Assembly (NCBI GenBank): GCA_964580315.1
Contig: CAZOKH010000003.1
Location: forward strand, 55,671 to 119,670
Source of the DNA: CAZOKH01 sp964580315
GTDB taxonomy: Bacteria; Chloroflexota; Anaerolineae; Anaerolineales; Anaerolineaceae
Direction of reading: 5' to 3'
DNA: 64,000 nt
The notes beneath the pieces are model-generated. The model did not search any database. It saw only the letters and a program-made list of their open reading frames with translations, and was not told where the DNA came from. The translations under genes were made by a program, and so were the position numbers. Every line of letters begins with the position of its first letter. The stretch's first letter is position 1. This document shows positions 34,724 to 43,236 of this stretch, piece by piece.

Positions 34724-35238
34724 TTCAGGTTCTTTTCCATCCGCCAGGCAGGTTCCCGCACGCTTTGCCACCTGCCCTTATCATCCTGGTAATTCCACAA
34801 GCCTGCTTCAGAAGCCACAATCCGATAACCGCGCCGTTTGTATAACGCGATGGCGCGATGGTTTATTTTTGCGACTGTCAGGGTAACCATTGTGTATGCC
34901 ATTTCTCGCAAAGTGTCCTCGGCTACGTCCATTAGCCGGCTGCCGAAGCCCATGCAGCGATAAGCCGATTTCACCCGCAGAGAATACAAGTACGCCCTGG
35001 TGCGTCCATCAGCCAGTTCGCCGCGATCGCTGGTTAATTGCAAAAAAACCTGCCCAATGATGCCCCGTTCGGGCAATTCAGCTACCCACAAAATGGTGGC
35101 ACCGGTTTGCGATTTTTGAAATGCCCGTTCATAGACTTTGCGCAAATGCGAATATTCCCCATCCCATTCAATGGAAGGCAAGTCACCAGCTTCCAATCTG
35201 CGAATAATCACCCGGTCTTTTAAGCCCGGATAAAGCAT
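34717..35238 (-). CDS. GNAT-family N-acetyltransferase
   Basis: 173 residues. The acetyl-CoA motif is seen as LRVKSAYRCMGFGSRLMDVAEDTLRE (variant of RxxGxG/A) with NHRAIALYKRRGYRI downstream, as in RimI-type enzymes. Start 35238 is preceded by GGTGG; a longer frame to 35316 would overlap the upstream gene. It lies 38 bases after the DHH-CBS-nucleotidyltransferase gene. Substrate unknown. Confidence 0.83.
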   Translation of the reverse strand: MLYPGLKDRVIIRRLEAGDLPSIEWDGEYSHLRKVYERAFQKSQTGATILWVAELPERGIIGQVFLQLTSDRGELADGRTRAYLYSLRVKSAYRCMGFGSRLMDVAEDTLREMAYTMVTLTVAKINHRAIALYKRRGYRIVASEAGLWNYQDDKGRWQSVREPAWRMEKNLNH

Positions 35239-35276
35239 CGTTTCGTTTCCACCCTGATTATCACCGCTCTGTTGGA

Positions 35277-37943
35277 CTATTTGTGGTGCTGCAGATCGTT
35301 GATCAACCTGCGACATAGCGCCTCTTCTTCTTGGGAAGAACCAATTTCACCATCCAACCATGCAGCCCGCAACCGGTGCAAAATCTGATCAATAATGGGG
35401 CCGGATGGTACGTTCATTTCTCTAAGATCATTTCCATCTGTTCCAGGTTTCATGTACTGCCATTTGTTTAAATATTCTATCAAAAGACTCCTGGCCTGGT
35501 CATCTTTGCTTTTAACAAAAACAGAATACACTGACAACAAAGGAACATTTTCCAGGCGGTTTACAACAACGCTTGCCTTTTGGCCGACAAGGTTGGGTAA
35601 ATCCAACGAGAGACGGTGGGCGCATTTTAATGCAGTGGTCAAACTTCCCGGCATTTGCAATATTTCGCACAAAAAACGGATATCCGCTTCATCCAGGTCC
35701 ATAAACCAGACAATGTATGCCAGTGCTTTTTGGGTTTGCCAGTTTCCCACTTTTTCAGGAATCTGCCAGGTTTCATCAACCTCTGTATTTAAAACCATGC
35801 GAAGTGGTTCAATGTTGGCTTCAGAAAATCCCAGGCCGGGGTGGATAATCTTCAGCAGCCCCAGCTCTTCAAGACGAAGAAACATGCTTTCGGGGTTCTC
35901 TTCTGAAAGCATCAAATCAAATTCATGGCGCAGCCGCTGACCCGAAACCTGCCGGAGCAGCCGTTTTGCGTCGCCAATCAACTGCATTGTCCGGCTTTCA
36001 ATCTGAAAGCCAAAGCGTTGCTCAAATCGCACCGCACGCATCATGCGGGTTGGGTCGTCAATGAAAGAAAGTGAATGCAAAACCCGAACCAGGCCGCGCT
36101 GTAAATCACTTAAGCCGCCCCAGTAATCATAAAGTTCGCCATAATGCCTGCCGTCCAGGCGCAGCGCCATGGTGTTGATGGTGAAATCCCGCCGGTGCAA
36201 GTCCAGCTTGATACTGCCGTTTTCGACCCGCGGCAGCGCAGTAGGATAGTCATAGAATTCCGTCCGGGCTGTGATGAAATCGAGGCTGTCGGGCAAATTG
36301 TTCGCTTCCACCGCATCCGTTTGGCCGGTAAGGTTTTGGTAGAAAGTTTCTTTAACGCCCTCAATTTGCCATTTCGCGGTTCCAAAGCGCTTGTGGCTCA
36401 CCACACGTCCTCCAAGTTGGTGAGCCAGTGACTTGCACAATGATATGGCATCACCTTCCACCACCAGGTCAAAATCCAGGCTCGGCCGGTTCAACAGCAA
36501 ATCTCGCACAAAGCCTCCCACAATGTATAGCGCCAGGTGCTGGTTTTCAGCTTCGCGGGCAATAAAGCGCAGCAAACCAATGCGGGTGGGCGGCAACGCA
36601 GCCTCAAGCTGCTGCGAAAGATTCTGCTTGCCGGGAATGTAATCACTGCCCAGTGAAATGGTTTTTAACAGGTCGGTGCGGGTCACAATTCCAATGATCT
36701 TTTCGGTCATCGGCTGAACCACAGGTATCTGCCCCCAGCCGGTTTTGGTCATTTTGCTCTGCAAGTGTTCCAGCGAATCTTGCGGTTGAACGGAAACCGA
36801 ACCAGGCTCCATAAGGCTGTCAACGTTAATTTCAAGCTGGTGCGTTATGGCCCGGTCAACAGCATGCCGGTTCAACAGACCAATCACCTTGCCATCTTTG
36901 ACCACCGGGTAACCCTCATAGCCATAACGCTGCATCAAGCGCGCCGCCTCACGAACAGACATATCCGGTGAAAGTAATAACGGCTGGCGGGACATAATTT
37001 GCCCAACCGTTATTGGAGCACGGATGAGGCCGTTCAATAATTCAACCAGTTCCCGGCGCACTCGTTCAAGTGGTTGTTCTTCATCCTTCGGCAATTGATC
37101 CAGGCTGATTAATGCGGCAGCTGCTCTTGCATGTCCACCGCCGCCAAAATGAGCCGCCACCGATGCCACATTAATCAAATCGGTGGTCGAACGCGCCACA
37201 AGCCGAATACCATCCATCGTCTGGACCAGGATGAATAATCCATCCGGGTCAAGCAAATCGCGCAGTTTATGAGCCACACTAGAAATCTCGTCGGTCAATT
37301 CTTCAGCCTCGGCTGATGCAATAATGATCTTTTGACCGTGGATGTAATGCGCTTCGGTGGCAGTCAGCAGCCTGTCATAAACCTTGCGCTGCTCTGCTGA
37401 CATGGGAGGATTTAGAAATCGCGAGGCAAGACGCAAACTGGCATTGTTTTCCAGCAAATTCGCCACAGCGCGCACGTCTCGCGCCGTTGTTCCCGCATAA
37501 GTTAGCGCTCCTGTATCTTCATAAATTCCGGTCAGCATTAAGGATGCTTGCACCGTGGTCAATTTTGGCAGTAAATCAGCCAGTTGTTCAACAACCAGTG
37601 TGGTGCACGCCCCCACAGAATCAATCTTGACCGCCCACTCCTCAGGATAGGATGAGCGCAGTTCATGGTGATCAAGCACCCGAACGTGCATATCTTTCAA
37701 CATCCCTTTTATGGTGTACAGGGACTGCGTATCAACCAGCGTAACCTGATCAATATTCTCTTTGGGCAAATCACGGCGATCAACAAACGGAAGTTTATCG
37801 CCATACATATTGATAAACTCGCGCACATTCAAATTCATGCGCCGCGGCATAATGGGATATGCCTGACGGTTAAGCAGGTACATGCCCAGCATGGCGCCCA
37901 TCGCATCAAAATCAGCCTGTTCGTGCGTTAATATAACGTGCAT
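35277..37943 (-). CDS. DHH phosphoesterase - CBS pair - tRNA nucleotidyltransferase fusion
   Basis: 888 residues in three parts. About 1-305 is a DHH/DHHA1 phosphoesterase (HEQADFDAMGAMLG, LVDTQ, LDHHEL, GGGGHARAAAA). About 315-425 holds two CBS domains (ITVGQIMSRQPLLLSPD, LMEPGSVSVQPQD), usual sensors of adenine nucleotides. About 455 to the end is a class II nucleotidyltransferase with YIVGGFVRDLL, the metal pair in DFDLVVEGD, RRDFTINTMA and DDPTRMMRAVRF. In bacteria with split enzymes such long forms add A or CCA to tRNA 3' ends; which applies here is not settled. Confidence 0.9.
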   Translation of the reverse strand: MHVILTHEQADFDAMGAMLGMYLLNRQAYPIMPRRMNLNVREFINMYGDKLPFVDRRDLPKENIDQVTLVDTQSLYTIKGMLKDMHVRVLDHHELRSSYPEEWAVKIDSVGACTTLVVEQLADLLPKLTTVQASLMLTGIYEDTGALTYAGTTARDVRAVANLLENNASLRLASRFLNPPMSAEQRKVYDRLLTATEAHYIHGQKIIIASAEAEELTDEISSVAHKLRDLLDPDGLFILVQTMDGIRLVARSTTDLINVASVAAHFGGGGHARAAAALISLDQLPKDEEQPLERVRRELVELLNGLIRAPITVGQIMSRQPLLLSPDMSVREAARLMQRYGYEGYPVVKDGKVIGLLNRHAVDRAITHQLEINVDSLMEPGSVSVQPQDSLEHLQSKMTKTGWGQIPVVQPMTEKIIGIVTRTDLLKTISLGSDYIPGKQNLSQQLEAALPPTRIGLLRFIAREAENQHLALYIVGGFVRDLLLNRPSLDFDLVVEGDAISLCKSLAHQLGGRVVSHKRFGTAKWQIEGVKETFYQNLTGQTDAVEANNLPDSLDFITARTEFYDYPTALPRVENGSIKLDLHRRDFTINTMALRLDGRHYGELYDYWGGLSDLQRGLVRVLHSLSFIDDPTRMMRAVRFEQRFGFQIESRTMQLIGDAKRLLRQVSGQRLRHEFDLMLSEENPESMFLRLEELGLLKIIHPGLGFSEANIEPLRMVLNTEVDETWQIPEKVGNWQTQKALAYIVWFMDLDEADIRFLCEILQMPGSLTTALKCAHRLSLDLPNLVGQKASVVVNRLENVPLLSVYSVFVKSKDDQARSLLIEYLNKWQYMKPGTDGNDLREMNVPSGPIIDQILHRLRAAWLDGEIGSSQEEEALCRRLINDLQHHK

Positions 37944-38007
37944 AATTCCATTTTATCTCAAATGGCATTTCAGCCTTCAAGAGATCAATACAAAAAATTC
38001 GCCTGTT

Positions 38008-39570
38008 TCATTGATCCCTGGTCGGCAAGTAAGGCATCAGCGGGCCGGGAAGATTCAAATGCTCAGACAATGCCGCTCGCATGGCGATACGATCATCCCA
38101 GGAATATTCCACCGTGCCAAAACACATTGATTGTTCATGACCTTTTCCACAGGCAATCACCAGGTCGCCAGGCCGGGCCAGTTGCACCGCTTTCCGAATT
38201 GCATTGCCCCGGTCAGGCACACACAAAAAAGTCTCACCTTCCAAACCGCCTTTTTTCCTGGCTGCATCTGCCATTTCAGCCAAAATATCATCCAGTGATT
38301 CAGTACGCGGATCTTCAGCCGTAAGAATGGTCAAATCAGCCAGGTCTGCCGAAATCTCGGCCATCATGCGCCGTTTCTCCCTGTCGCGCAAACCGGCAGA
38401 GCCAAACACCGCCACAATCCTCTGAGAGGTCATCTTTCGCGCGGTTTCCAGCGCCACTTTCAACGCATTGGGGGTGTGGGCAAAATCAACAATGGCAGTG
38501 AAGTTCTGCCCCAGGTCAATGCGTTCCATCCTTCCCGGCACCCCGTTGAAGTTGGCAATCGCCTGGCACGCCTTTTCCAGGGGAATTCCTACCCCCTTTG
38601 TTGCAGCAGCAATGGCTGCCAGGCAATTGGAAACATTGTAATCGCCCACCAGGCTGATATGAACTTCACAACTGACGCCGTCCATTTCAACAATGAAATC
38701 AATTCCATCTGAATTGTGACGGATATTGGTTGCCAGAATATCCACCCCGGGTGTGACGCCATAGCTGATCAGGGTGCCCGTTGAAACCTGCCTCAAATAA
38801 TCATACGATTGGTCGTCACGATTGATCACCGCCAGGCGGGCATTACCCTGTGGTTTTTGAACCGTATCTTTCAAGCCGGTGAATAACCGGGCTTTTGCCG
38901 CCCGATACGCTTCATACGAGCCGTGATAATCGAGGTGTTCATGCGTGATATTCGTCACCACAGCAATATCAAATTCACAGGCAGCCACCCGCTGTTGCGC
39001 CAGCCCATGCGAAGTGGTCTCGAGCACCACATGCGAAATGCCTCCGTCGGCCATTTGTTTTAAGTAGCGCTGCACATCAGGAGCTTCAGGGGTGGTAACA
39101 TGAAAACCGGTATCCAGTTGCCTGTCGCCAATTACAGCGCTGACGGTTGAAACAAGACCGGCGTTCAAACCAACCGAGCGTAAGATATGGTAAAGAATGC
39201 TGGATGTGGTTGTTTTTCCATCCGTTCCAGTTACACCAATCATCACCATTTTCCGGGCCGGAAAACCTTGCATTGCTGCCGCAATGTGCGCCATCACCAG
39301 GCGCGGCTCTTCTGCCTGCAGGTATGGAACCGGTAATCCTTTGTTCATTGACTGGCTGCCCAACACTGCCACAGCGCCGTTTGCCAATGCGCTGGGAATG
39401 AAGCGGTGACCGTCCACATTCCCCCCCACCAGCGCCACAAAAATATCACCGGGTTTCACGGTGCGTGAATCAAAGGTGATTCCCCCCACCACCACCTCGG
39501 CAAGGTTACCGGAAATATTCAAAGGAATATCGAATTGACTCAGGATGTTCTTCAAAGACATTGTTTCCAT
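38008..39570 (-). CDS. murE: UDP-MurNAc-tripeptide synthetase (MurE ligase)
   Basis: 520-residue Mur ligase adding the third residue of the peptidoglycan stem peptide. N-terminal GGITFDSRTVKPGDIFVAL, ATP loop GVTGTDGKTTT, VLETTSHGL, NITHEHLDYHGSYEAY, carbamylated-Lys region and FAHTPNALKVAL are present. The amino-acid-specificity loop reads TAEDPRTESLDDI, so the DNPR motif of diaminopimelate enzymes is EDPR here, leaving the amino acid (diaminopimelate, ornithine or lysine) open. Start may be ATG 39570 or 39561. No other dcw gene is adjacent. Confidence 0.93.
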   Translation of the reverse strand: METMSLKNILSQFDIPLNISGNLAEVVVGGITFDSRTVKPGDIFVALVGGNVDGHRFIPSALANGAVAVLGSQSMNKGLPVPYLQAEEPRLVMAHIAAAMQGFPARKMVMIGVTGTDGKTTTSSILYHILRSVGLNAGLVSTVSAVIGDRQLDTGFHVTTPEAPDVQRYLKQMADGGISHVVLETTSHGLAQQRVAACEFDIAVVTNITHEHLDYHGSYEAYRAAKARLFTGLKDTVQKPQGNARLAVINRDDQSYDYLRQVSTGTLISYGVTPGVDILATNIRHNSDGIDFIVEMDGVSCEVHISLVGDYNVSNCLAAIAAATKGVGIPLEKACQAIANFNGVPGRMERIDLGQNFTAIVDFAHTPNALKVALETARKMTSQRIVAVFGSAGLRDREKRRMMAEISADLADLTILTAEDPRTESLDDILAEMADAARKKGGLEGETFLCVPDRGNAIRKAVQLARPGDLVIACGKGHEQSMCFGTVEYSWDDRIAMRAALSEHLNLPGPLMPYLPTRDQ

Positions 39571-39600
39571 TTCGTTCACTCGCTATGCAAAATAAAAAAA

Positions 39601-39626
39601 CTGGCAGGCATGTTGATGCCTGCCAG
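39601..39626 (-). terminator. Terminator after the b-delta gene
   Basis: CTGGCAGGCA / TGCCTGCCAG 10-base stem with 6-base loop; T7 follows on the minus strand. It closes the Fo operon ahead of murE. Confidence 0.8.
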
Positions 39627-39651
39627 AATTTTATCCTGAAATGTCATTTCG

Positions 39652-40398
39652 TTAATTGCGTAATTCTTCATACATTTCTTTTAATTGACCGCGCACCGAT
39701 CCGTCGACAACCCGATCGCCCACACGGATGACCAGCCCGCCCAGAATGGAAGGATCCTGCCGGAATACAACAGCCTTTTCCCCTTCCATTGAGGGAAGCA
39801 AATCCTTGCGCACGATCTCTTTTTCTTCACCGGTCAATGGCAGCGCGCTGATTACTTCAGCATACGAACCAACCAGCTCTCGGCCTTGCATGATTTGCAA
39901 CCTGCCATCACGCACACCAGAGAAAAATTCATTCAGGATTTTGCTTTGCTCTTTGGGGTCTTGAAGAATCGATTCGTGAATGAGGCGTTCAGCAGCGGCA
40001 ACCGCCAGCATTAAAATCTCATCCCGCATCTTGCCTTGCATTTCTTCGCGGTCTTTCTCAACCACCTTAAGCATTTCCTCGCGTTCCTGCACGGCTTCGG
40101 TAACTGCATTGGCTTTAATTTCACGTTCGACAACTTCTGCGCGTTCTGTTGCCTCACGAACAAGCCTGGCAGCTTCAATTTGAGCATCTTTGATTATTTG
40201 CTCGGCTTGATCTTCAGCATTGGCGCGCGCCTCGGCGGCAATGGCAGCATCCTCAATTCCTTTGGCAATTTTCAGCTTCCGTCTTTCCAATAAGTCCAGA
40301 ATGGGTCTAACAACCAGAGCGCGAAGAATCAAAAACAGGATGCCGAAATTGACAATTTGAACAATTAGATAACCAAGGTTTAGTCCTAATCCTTCCAA
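39652..40398 (-). CDS. atpFH: ATP synthase b subunit fused to a shortened delta subunit
   Basis: 248 residues forming the peripheral stalk. Residues about 8-28 are the b membrane helix, then a long charged helix to about 155 (b stalk), then about 165-248 match only the C-terminal half of delta: SALPLTGEEKEIV, then DPSILGGLVIRVGDRVVDGSVRGQLKEM. The N-terminal six-helix domain of delta, which caps the alpha subunits, is not seen. It is the last gene of a four-gene Fo operon and is followed by a terminator, not by atpA. Confidence 0.88.
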   Translation of the reverse strand: MEGLGLNLGYLIVQIVNFGILFLILRALVVRPILDLLERRKLKIAKGIEDAAIAAEARANAEDQAEQIIKDAQIEAARLVREATERAEVVEREIKANAVTEAVQEREEMLKVVEKDREEMQGKMRDEILMLAVAAAERLIHESILQDPKEQSKILNEFFSGVRDGRLQIMQGRELVGSYAEVISALPLTGEEKEIVRKDLLPSMEGEKAVVFRQDPSILGGLVIRVGDRVVDGSVRGQLKEMYEELRN

Positions 40399-40425
40399 GG
40401 TAACTACCCTCCTGGCGCAAATGCG

Positions 40426-40662
40426 CTAAAAAACAAATAAGATCAACAACGCAACAACCAGGCTGTAAATGGCAATAGCCTCCGCAAAGGCAATTGCAAG
40501 GATCATGTTGGTTTGAATCATGCCGGAAGCGTCCGGGTTTCGTGCAATACCCTGCACCGCACCTGAACCGAGAATACCAATCCCAAGGCCTGCGCCAAAG
40601 GTCGGTAGCATCGCCAGACTTGCACCAATCAATTTTGCTGCCGCCACAATATCACCAGTCAT
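40426..40662 (-). CDS. atpE: ATP synthase c subunit
   Basis: 78-residue rotor-ring hairpin protein. Two membrane helices flank the polar loop ARNPD. The ion-carrying glutamate is in AFAEAIAIYSL. It is followed by Ala, and the Gln of sodium-binding rings in helix 1 is Ile (GLGIGILGSG), so proton rather than sodium coupling is inferred. AGGAGG stands upstream of the start. Confidence 0.95.
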   Translation of the reverse strand: MTGDIVAAAKLIGASLAMLPTFGAGLGIGILGSGAVQGIARNPDASGMIQTNMILAIAFAEAIAIYSLVVALLILFVF

Positions 40663-40714
40663 ATTTTTCTAAACCTCCTTAGCGTCTGTGCTAAATTACC
40701 GGTCTTTTTCCGGC

Positions 40715-41689
40715 TTATTCGTGCGCATGAAGCGTTTGCGCCATGAAAAGCATGGTCAACATGCCAAATACAAATGCCTGAATCAAACCCACAAAAACTT
40801 CCAGCCCCAGGAATATCGTTTGCGCCAGAACAGGCACCAGTGTACCAATAACGAAAAGCATAATCGTGCCTGCAAAGATATTGCCAAAGAGACGGAAGGA
40901 AAACGACAAGATTTTGGAGAACTCACTCACTAATTCCAGCAATCCCACCACAAAATAGATGGAACCCATGCCAGCATTTTTCTTGAGGGCTGGAAAGTTG
41001 AAAAACTTGGTGAAATAATGCCCGCCCTGCGCCCGCACGCCAATTACCTGCACCATCACCACAGAGAATAATGCCAGCGCGACTGTGAAGTTCAAGTCTG
41101 TGGTCAATGTGCGCACGAAGGGAATCACACCAAACCCTTCACCATGGGCTGCTTCGCCTTCGATGATGGTTGCAATGCCAGGCAATAACTGTTTGATTGG
41201 ATAGCCGTGTTCAGCGCTGGCGTGCAGCAAACCAATGCTGTCCACCCCTGGGATCAGTTCCATCCAATTCGCTACCAACAGGGTGAGCATGGGAATGGCA
41301 AAGAATGGGAAAACCTCTTTTGCCCATTTCGCCCCGGTGGTCGCTTCAGTCATGCCATAGAGGTATTCCAAAATGGTCTCAATTGCGCCCGGGACACCTT
41401 TGGGTATCAAGCTTCCACTGTTAACATATTTTTGCACAGCAAATGCAATCAGCAGCATGATAATATCCAAAAGCACCATGGCAACCATGGTATTCGTAAA
41501 ATAAACATCTCCCAAAACTGGAAGAGAAATTAGCGGGTTTTCTGTAAGATTTTCAGGAGGTAGTTGAACATGAGGTAAAACGGCATGGAAATATCTTGAA
41601 CCCACGATCCCCACCACTACCAGTATTAAGATCCCCCACAAAATGGAATTTTTACCGCTCTTCTTGGGTTGAACTGTTTCCTGTTCCAA
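40715..41689 (-). CDS. atpB: ATP synthase a subunit
   Basis: 324 residues from the proposed start, longer than the usual 230-270 because of extra residues after helix 1 and an extended loop around the EGEAAHGEGFGV segment. The essential arginine is in LSFSFRLFGNIFAGTIML. Several membrane helices form the proton half-channels next to the c ring. The TTG at 41689 has a strong GGAGGG 8 bases upstream. The ATG at 41734 would overlap the upstream gene by 83 bases and lacks a good ribosome site. Confidence 0.9.
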   Translation of the reverse strand: MEQETVQPKKSGKNSILWGILILVVVGIVGSRYFHAVLPHVQLPPENLTENPLISLPVLGDVYFTNTMVAMVLLDIIMLLIAFAVQKYVNSGSLIPKGVPGAIETILEYLYGMTEATTGAKWAKEVFPFFAIPMLTLLVANWMELIPGVDSIGLLHASAEHGYPIKQLLPGIATIIEGEAAHGEGFGVIPFVRTLTTDLNFTVALALFSVVMVQVIGVRAQGGHYFTKFFNFPALKKNAGMGSIYFVVGLLELVSEFSKILSFSFRLFGNIFAGTIMLFVIGTLVPVLAQTIFLGLEVFVGLIQAFVFGMLTMLFMAQTLHAHE

Positions 41690-41996
41690 AATCTTGACCC
41701 TCCGTAGTCGTTGCTTCTGGTTCTTGTTTTGCATCTCTGGCGGTCATCTCCATTTTGGGCAGCGCGGTCTTCAACACTTTAACCAGCGTGAACAATGAAA
41801 CCGGAATACTGCCCAGTATGAGTATTAATGTAAAGGTCGGTCGCGTTCCCAGGGCTTTATCGAGCCACAAACCCGCCAATACAGCCAGAATGACAATAAC
41901 CAGTGTCACACACCCCGCCTGACCAATTACCAATGCCAGAGTGAATGACAATTGACTGACGATCTGATTATGCTTGCTTGAATCGTTTTGGTTCAT
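41652..41996 (-). CDS. AtpI/AtpZ-like ATP synthase assembly protein
   Basis: 114 residues with two membrane helices (about 20-45 and 55-78) separated by GLWLDKALGTRP, the typical AtpZ/AtpI pattern, then a polar C-terminal tail. First gene of the Fo operon; related proteins help c-ring assembly or magnesium supply. No clear ribosome site; a weak TTGATT-19-TATAAA lies 15-45 bases upstream, so the leader may be very short. Confidence 0.82.
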   Translation of the reverse strand: MNQNDSSKHNQIVSQLSFTLALVIGQAGCVTLVIVILAVLAGLWLDKALGTRPTFTLILILGSIPVSLFTLVKVLKTALPKMEMTARDAKQEPEATTTEGQDFGTGNSSTQEER

Positions 41997-42105
41997 CACT
42001 ATATGAAATATTTATACCATAAAAGACTTGCCCATAATCAATGCCCCTCAAAATTTTTAGGACAAATTTACACCAATTTGATTAATTTCCGATCTTTTTT
42101 GAAAT

Positions 42106-42945
42106 TTACTGCCCGTCACTCTGATCGGTTTTGTGCATCCTTTTCCACAAGAACCTGAGGATAGATTCCAGGAACGGGAATCCAATGATGGAACTTAGCA
42201 ATGATCCTGAAAGGCTGAAAATGCGGGCCATTTGAGATGACATTCCCAGGATGGTAGTCGATTCAATTTCAATCGGTTTGGCCAGCAGCGCAACTCTTTC
42301 AATTTGACCAGCGCCGTCCCGCGGCACAATGTTCACATGCAGCCAAATGGTTCCCCGGAATTCCCCGGCTGTACGGCTCTGGATATTCCAGTAGAAATTG
42401 ACCGTTTTCCCCGGAGCCAAAGGTTCGCTGACAGTTCCCTGCGGCAATGATTCAATCCCCAGCAAATCCAACCGCGCCTCAGCAACCAGGTTGTGCGTCT
42501 CATAAAGATCGGGAATCGTTACCGGCTCACCCATCACTGCATGTCCTTCAATAACCGCGGTCGGGGTAATCTGTCCCTCCTCATCCATAACCAGAGACAG
42601 ACGGATAATGTCCGAATCACCTACACGCATTTGCGCGGGCCATTCGATTTCAATCAACCGGTTTTCCTGATGAACCAGATCAACCGGTGTGGGCTTCTCT
42701 GCTACAACGGTCGCAGAGTGAATGATTTCTTCCATGGTCGGCGCCGCAATTGCGGTCGGATATTCCGGTAGTGCCGCCTCTTCCGTTACCTGGGTTTCCT
42801 GTGGGGGTGATGCAGACGTTTCTGCCTGCATTTCCATCGCGGCCGGGGCTGCACAGCCGGCCATAATCAACAGGTTCAATACAAGCACGCACAAAATGTA
42901 CAGGTCCTTATTCCAAGAAACACGAAACCTCACACCTGGTTTCAT
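42106..42945 (-). CDS. Membrane lipoprotein of unknown function
   Basis: 279 residues. Lipobox LIMAGC (Cys about 31), Pro/Thr/Glu-rich linker to about 85, then a beta-rich extracellular domain (IEIEWPAQMRVGDSDIIRLSL, GKTVNFYWNIQS, GTIWLHVNIVP) and a C-terminal hydrophobic helix ending in a basic tail (RFLWKRMHK). It would be anchored at both ends. Transcribed 2 bases after the next small gene, so an operon pair. Not recognised. Confidence 0.65.
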   Translation of the reverse strand: MKPGVRFRVSWNKDLYILCVLVLNLLIMAGCAAPAAMEMQAETSASPPQETQVTEEAALPEYPTAIAAPTMEEIIHSATVVAEKPTPVDLVHQENRLIEIEWPAQMRVGDSDIIRLSLVMDEEGQITPTAVIEGHAVMGEPVTIPDLYETHNLVAEARLDLLGIESLPQGTVSEPLAPGKTVNFYWNIQSRTAGEFRGTIWLHVNIVPRDGAGQIERVALLAKPIEIESTTILGMSSQMARIFSLSGSLLSSIIGFPFLESILRFLWKRMHKTDQSDGQ

Positions 42946-42947
42946 CT

Positions 42948-43109
42948 CTAGAATCCCTCGATGCTTTCAGATTTTGGCACCACCAGTTCAGGAAATGAGA
43001 GCGATTGTGAGTTCCGCTCCAACGGAAAATAAGTCCACAGGCACAGGCAAATGGATAGAAAAAGCAACAGGACTGCCAGGATCAAACGAAAAACCAATTT
43101 TCCTTTCAT
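42948..43109 (-). CDS. Small single-pass membrane protein
   Basis: 53 residues starting MKGKLVFRLILAVLLLF, one membrane helix followed by a short polar tail. There is no ribosome site; the ATG lies exactly where transcription from the promoter at 43116-43145 should start, so the mRNA is probably leaderless. Cotranscribed with the lipoprotein gene downstream. Function unknown. Confidence 0.55.
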   Translation of the reverse strand: MKGKLVFRLILAVLLLFLSICLCLWTYFPLERNSQSLSFPELVVPKSESIEGF

Positions 43110-43115
43110 AACTCG

Positions 43116-43145
43116 ATTATACAGTTTACTGAATTCGAAAATCAA
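43116..43145 (-). promoter_or_regulatory. Promoter for the small membrane protein and lipoprotein genes
   Basis: Minus-strand TTGATT (43145-43140), 18-base spacer, perfect TATAAT (43121-43116). Only six bases separate the -10 box from the ATG at 43109. Confidence 0.6.
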
Positions 43146-43236
43146 TTCGGTATTTTTTCAATTTGGTATTAAACTTAACCCGTTTGCTTTACAACCAATT
43201 CACCAAATACCATTTTGAACTACTGGAGGAATTTGC

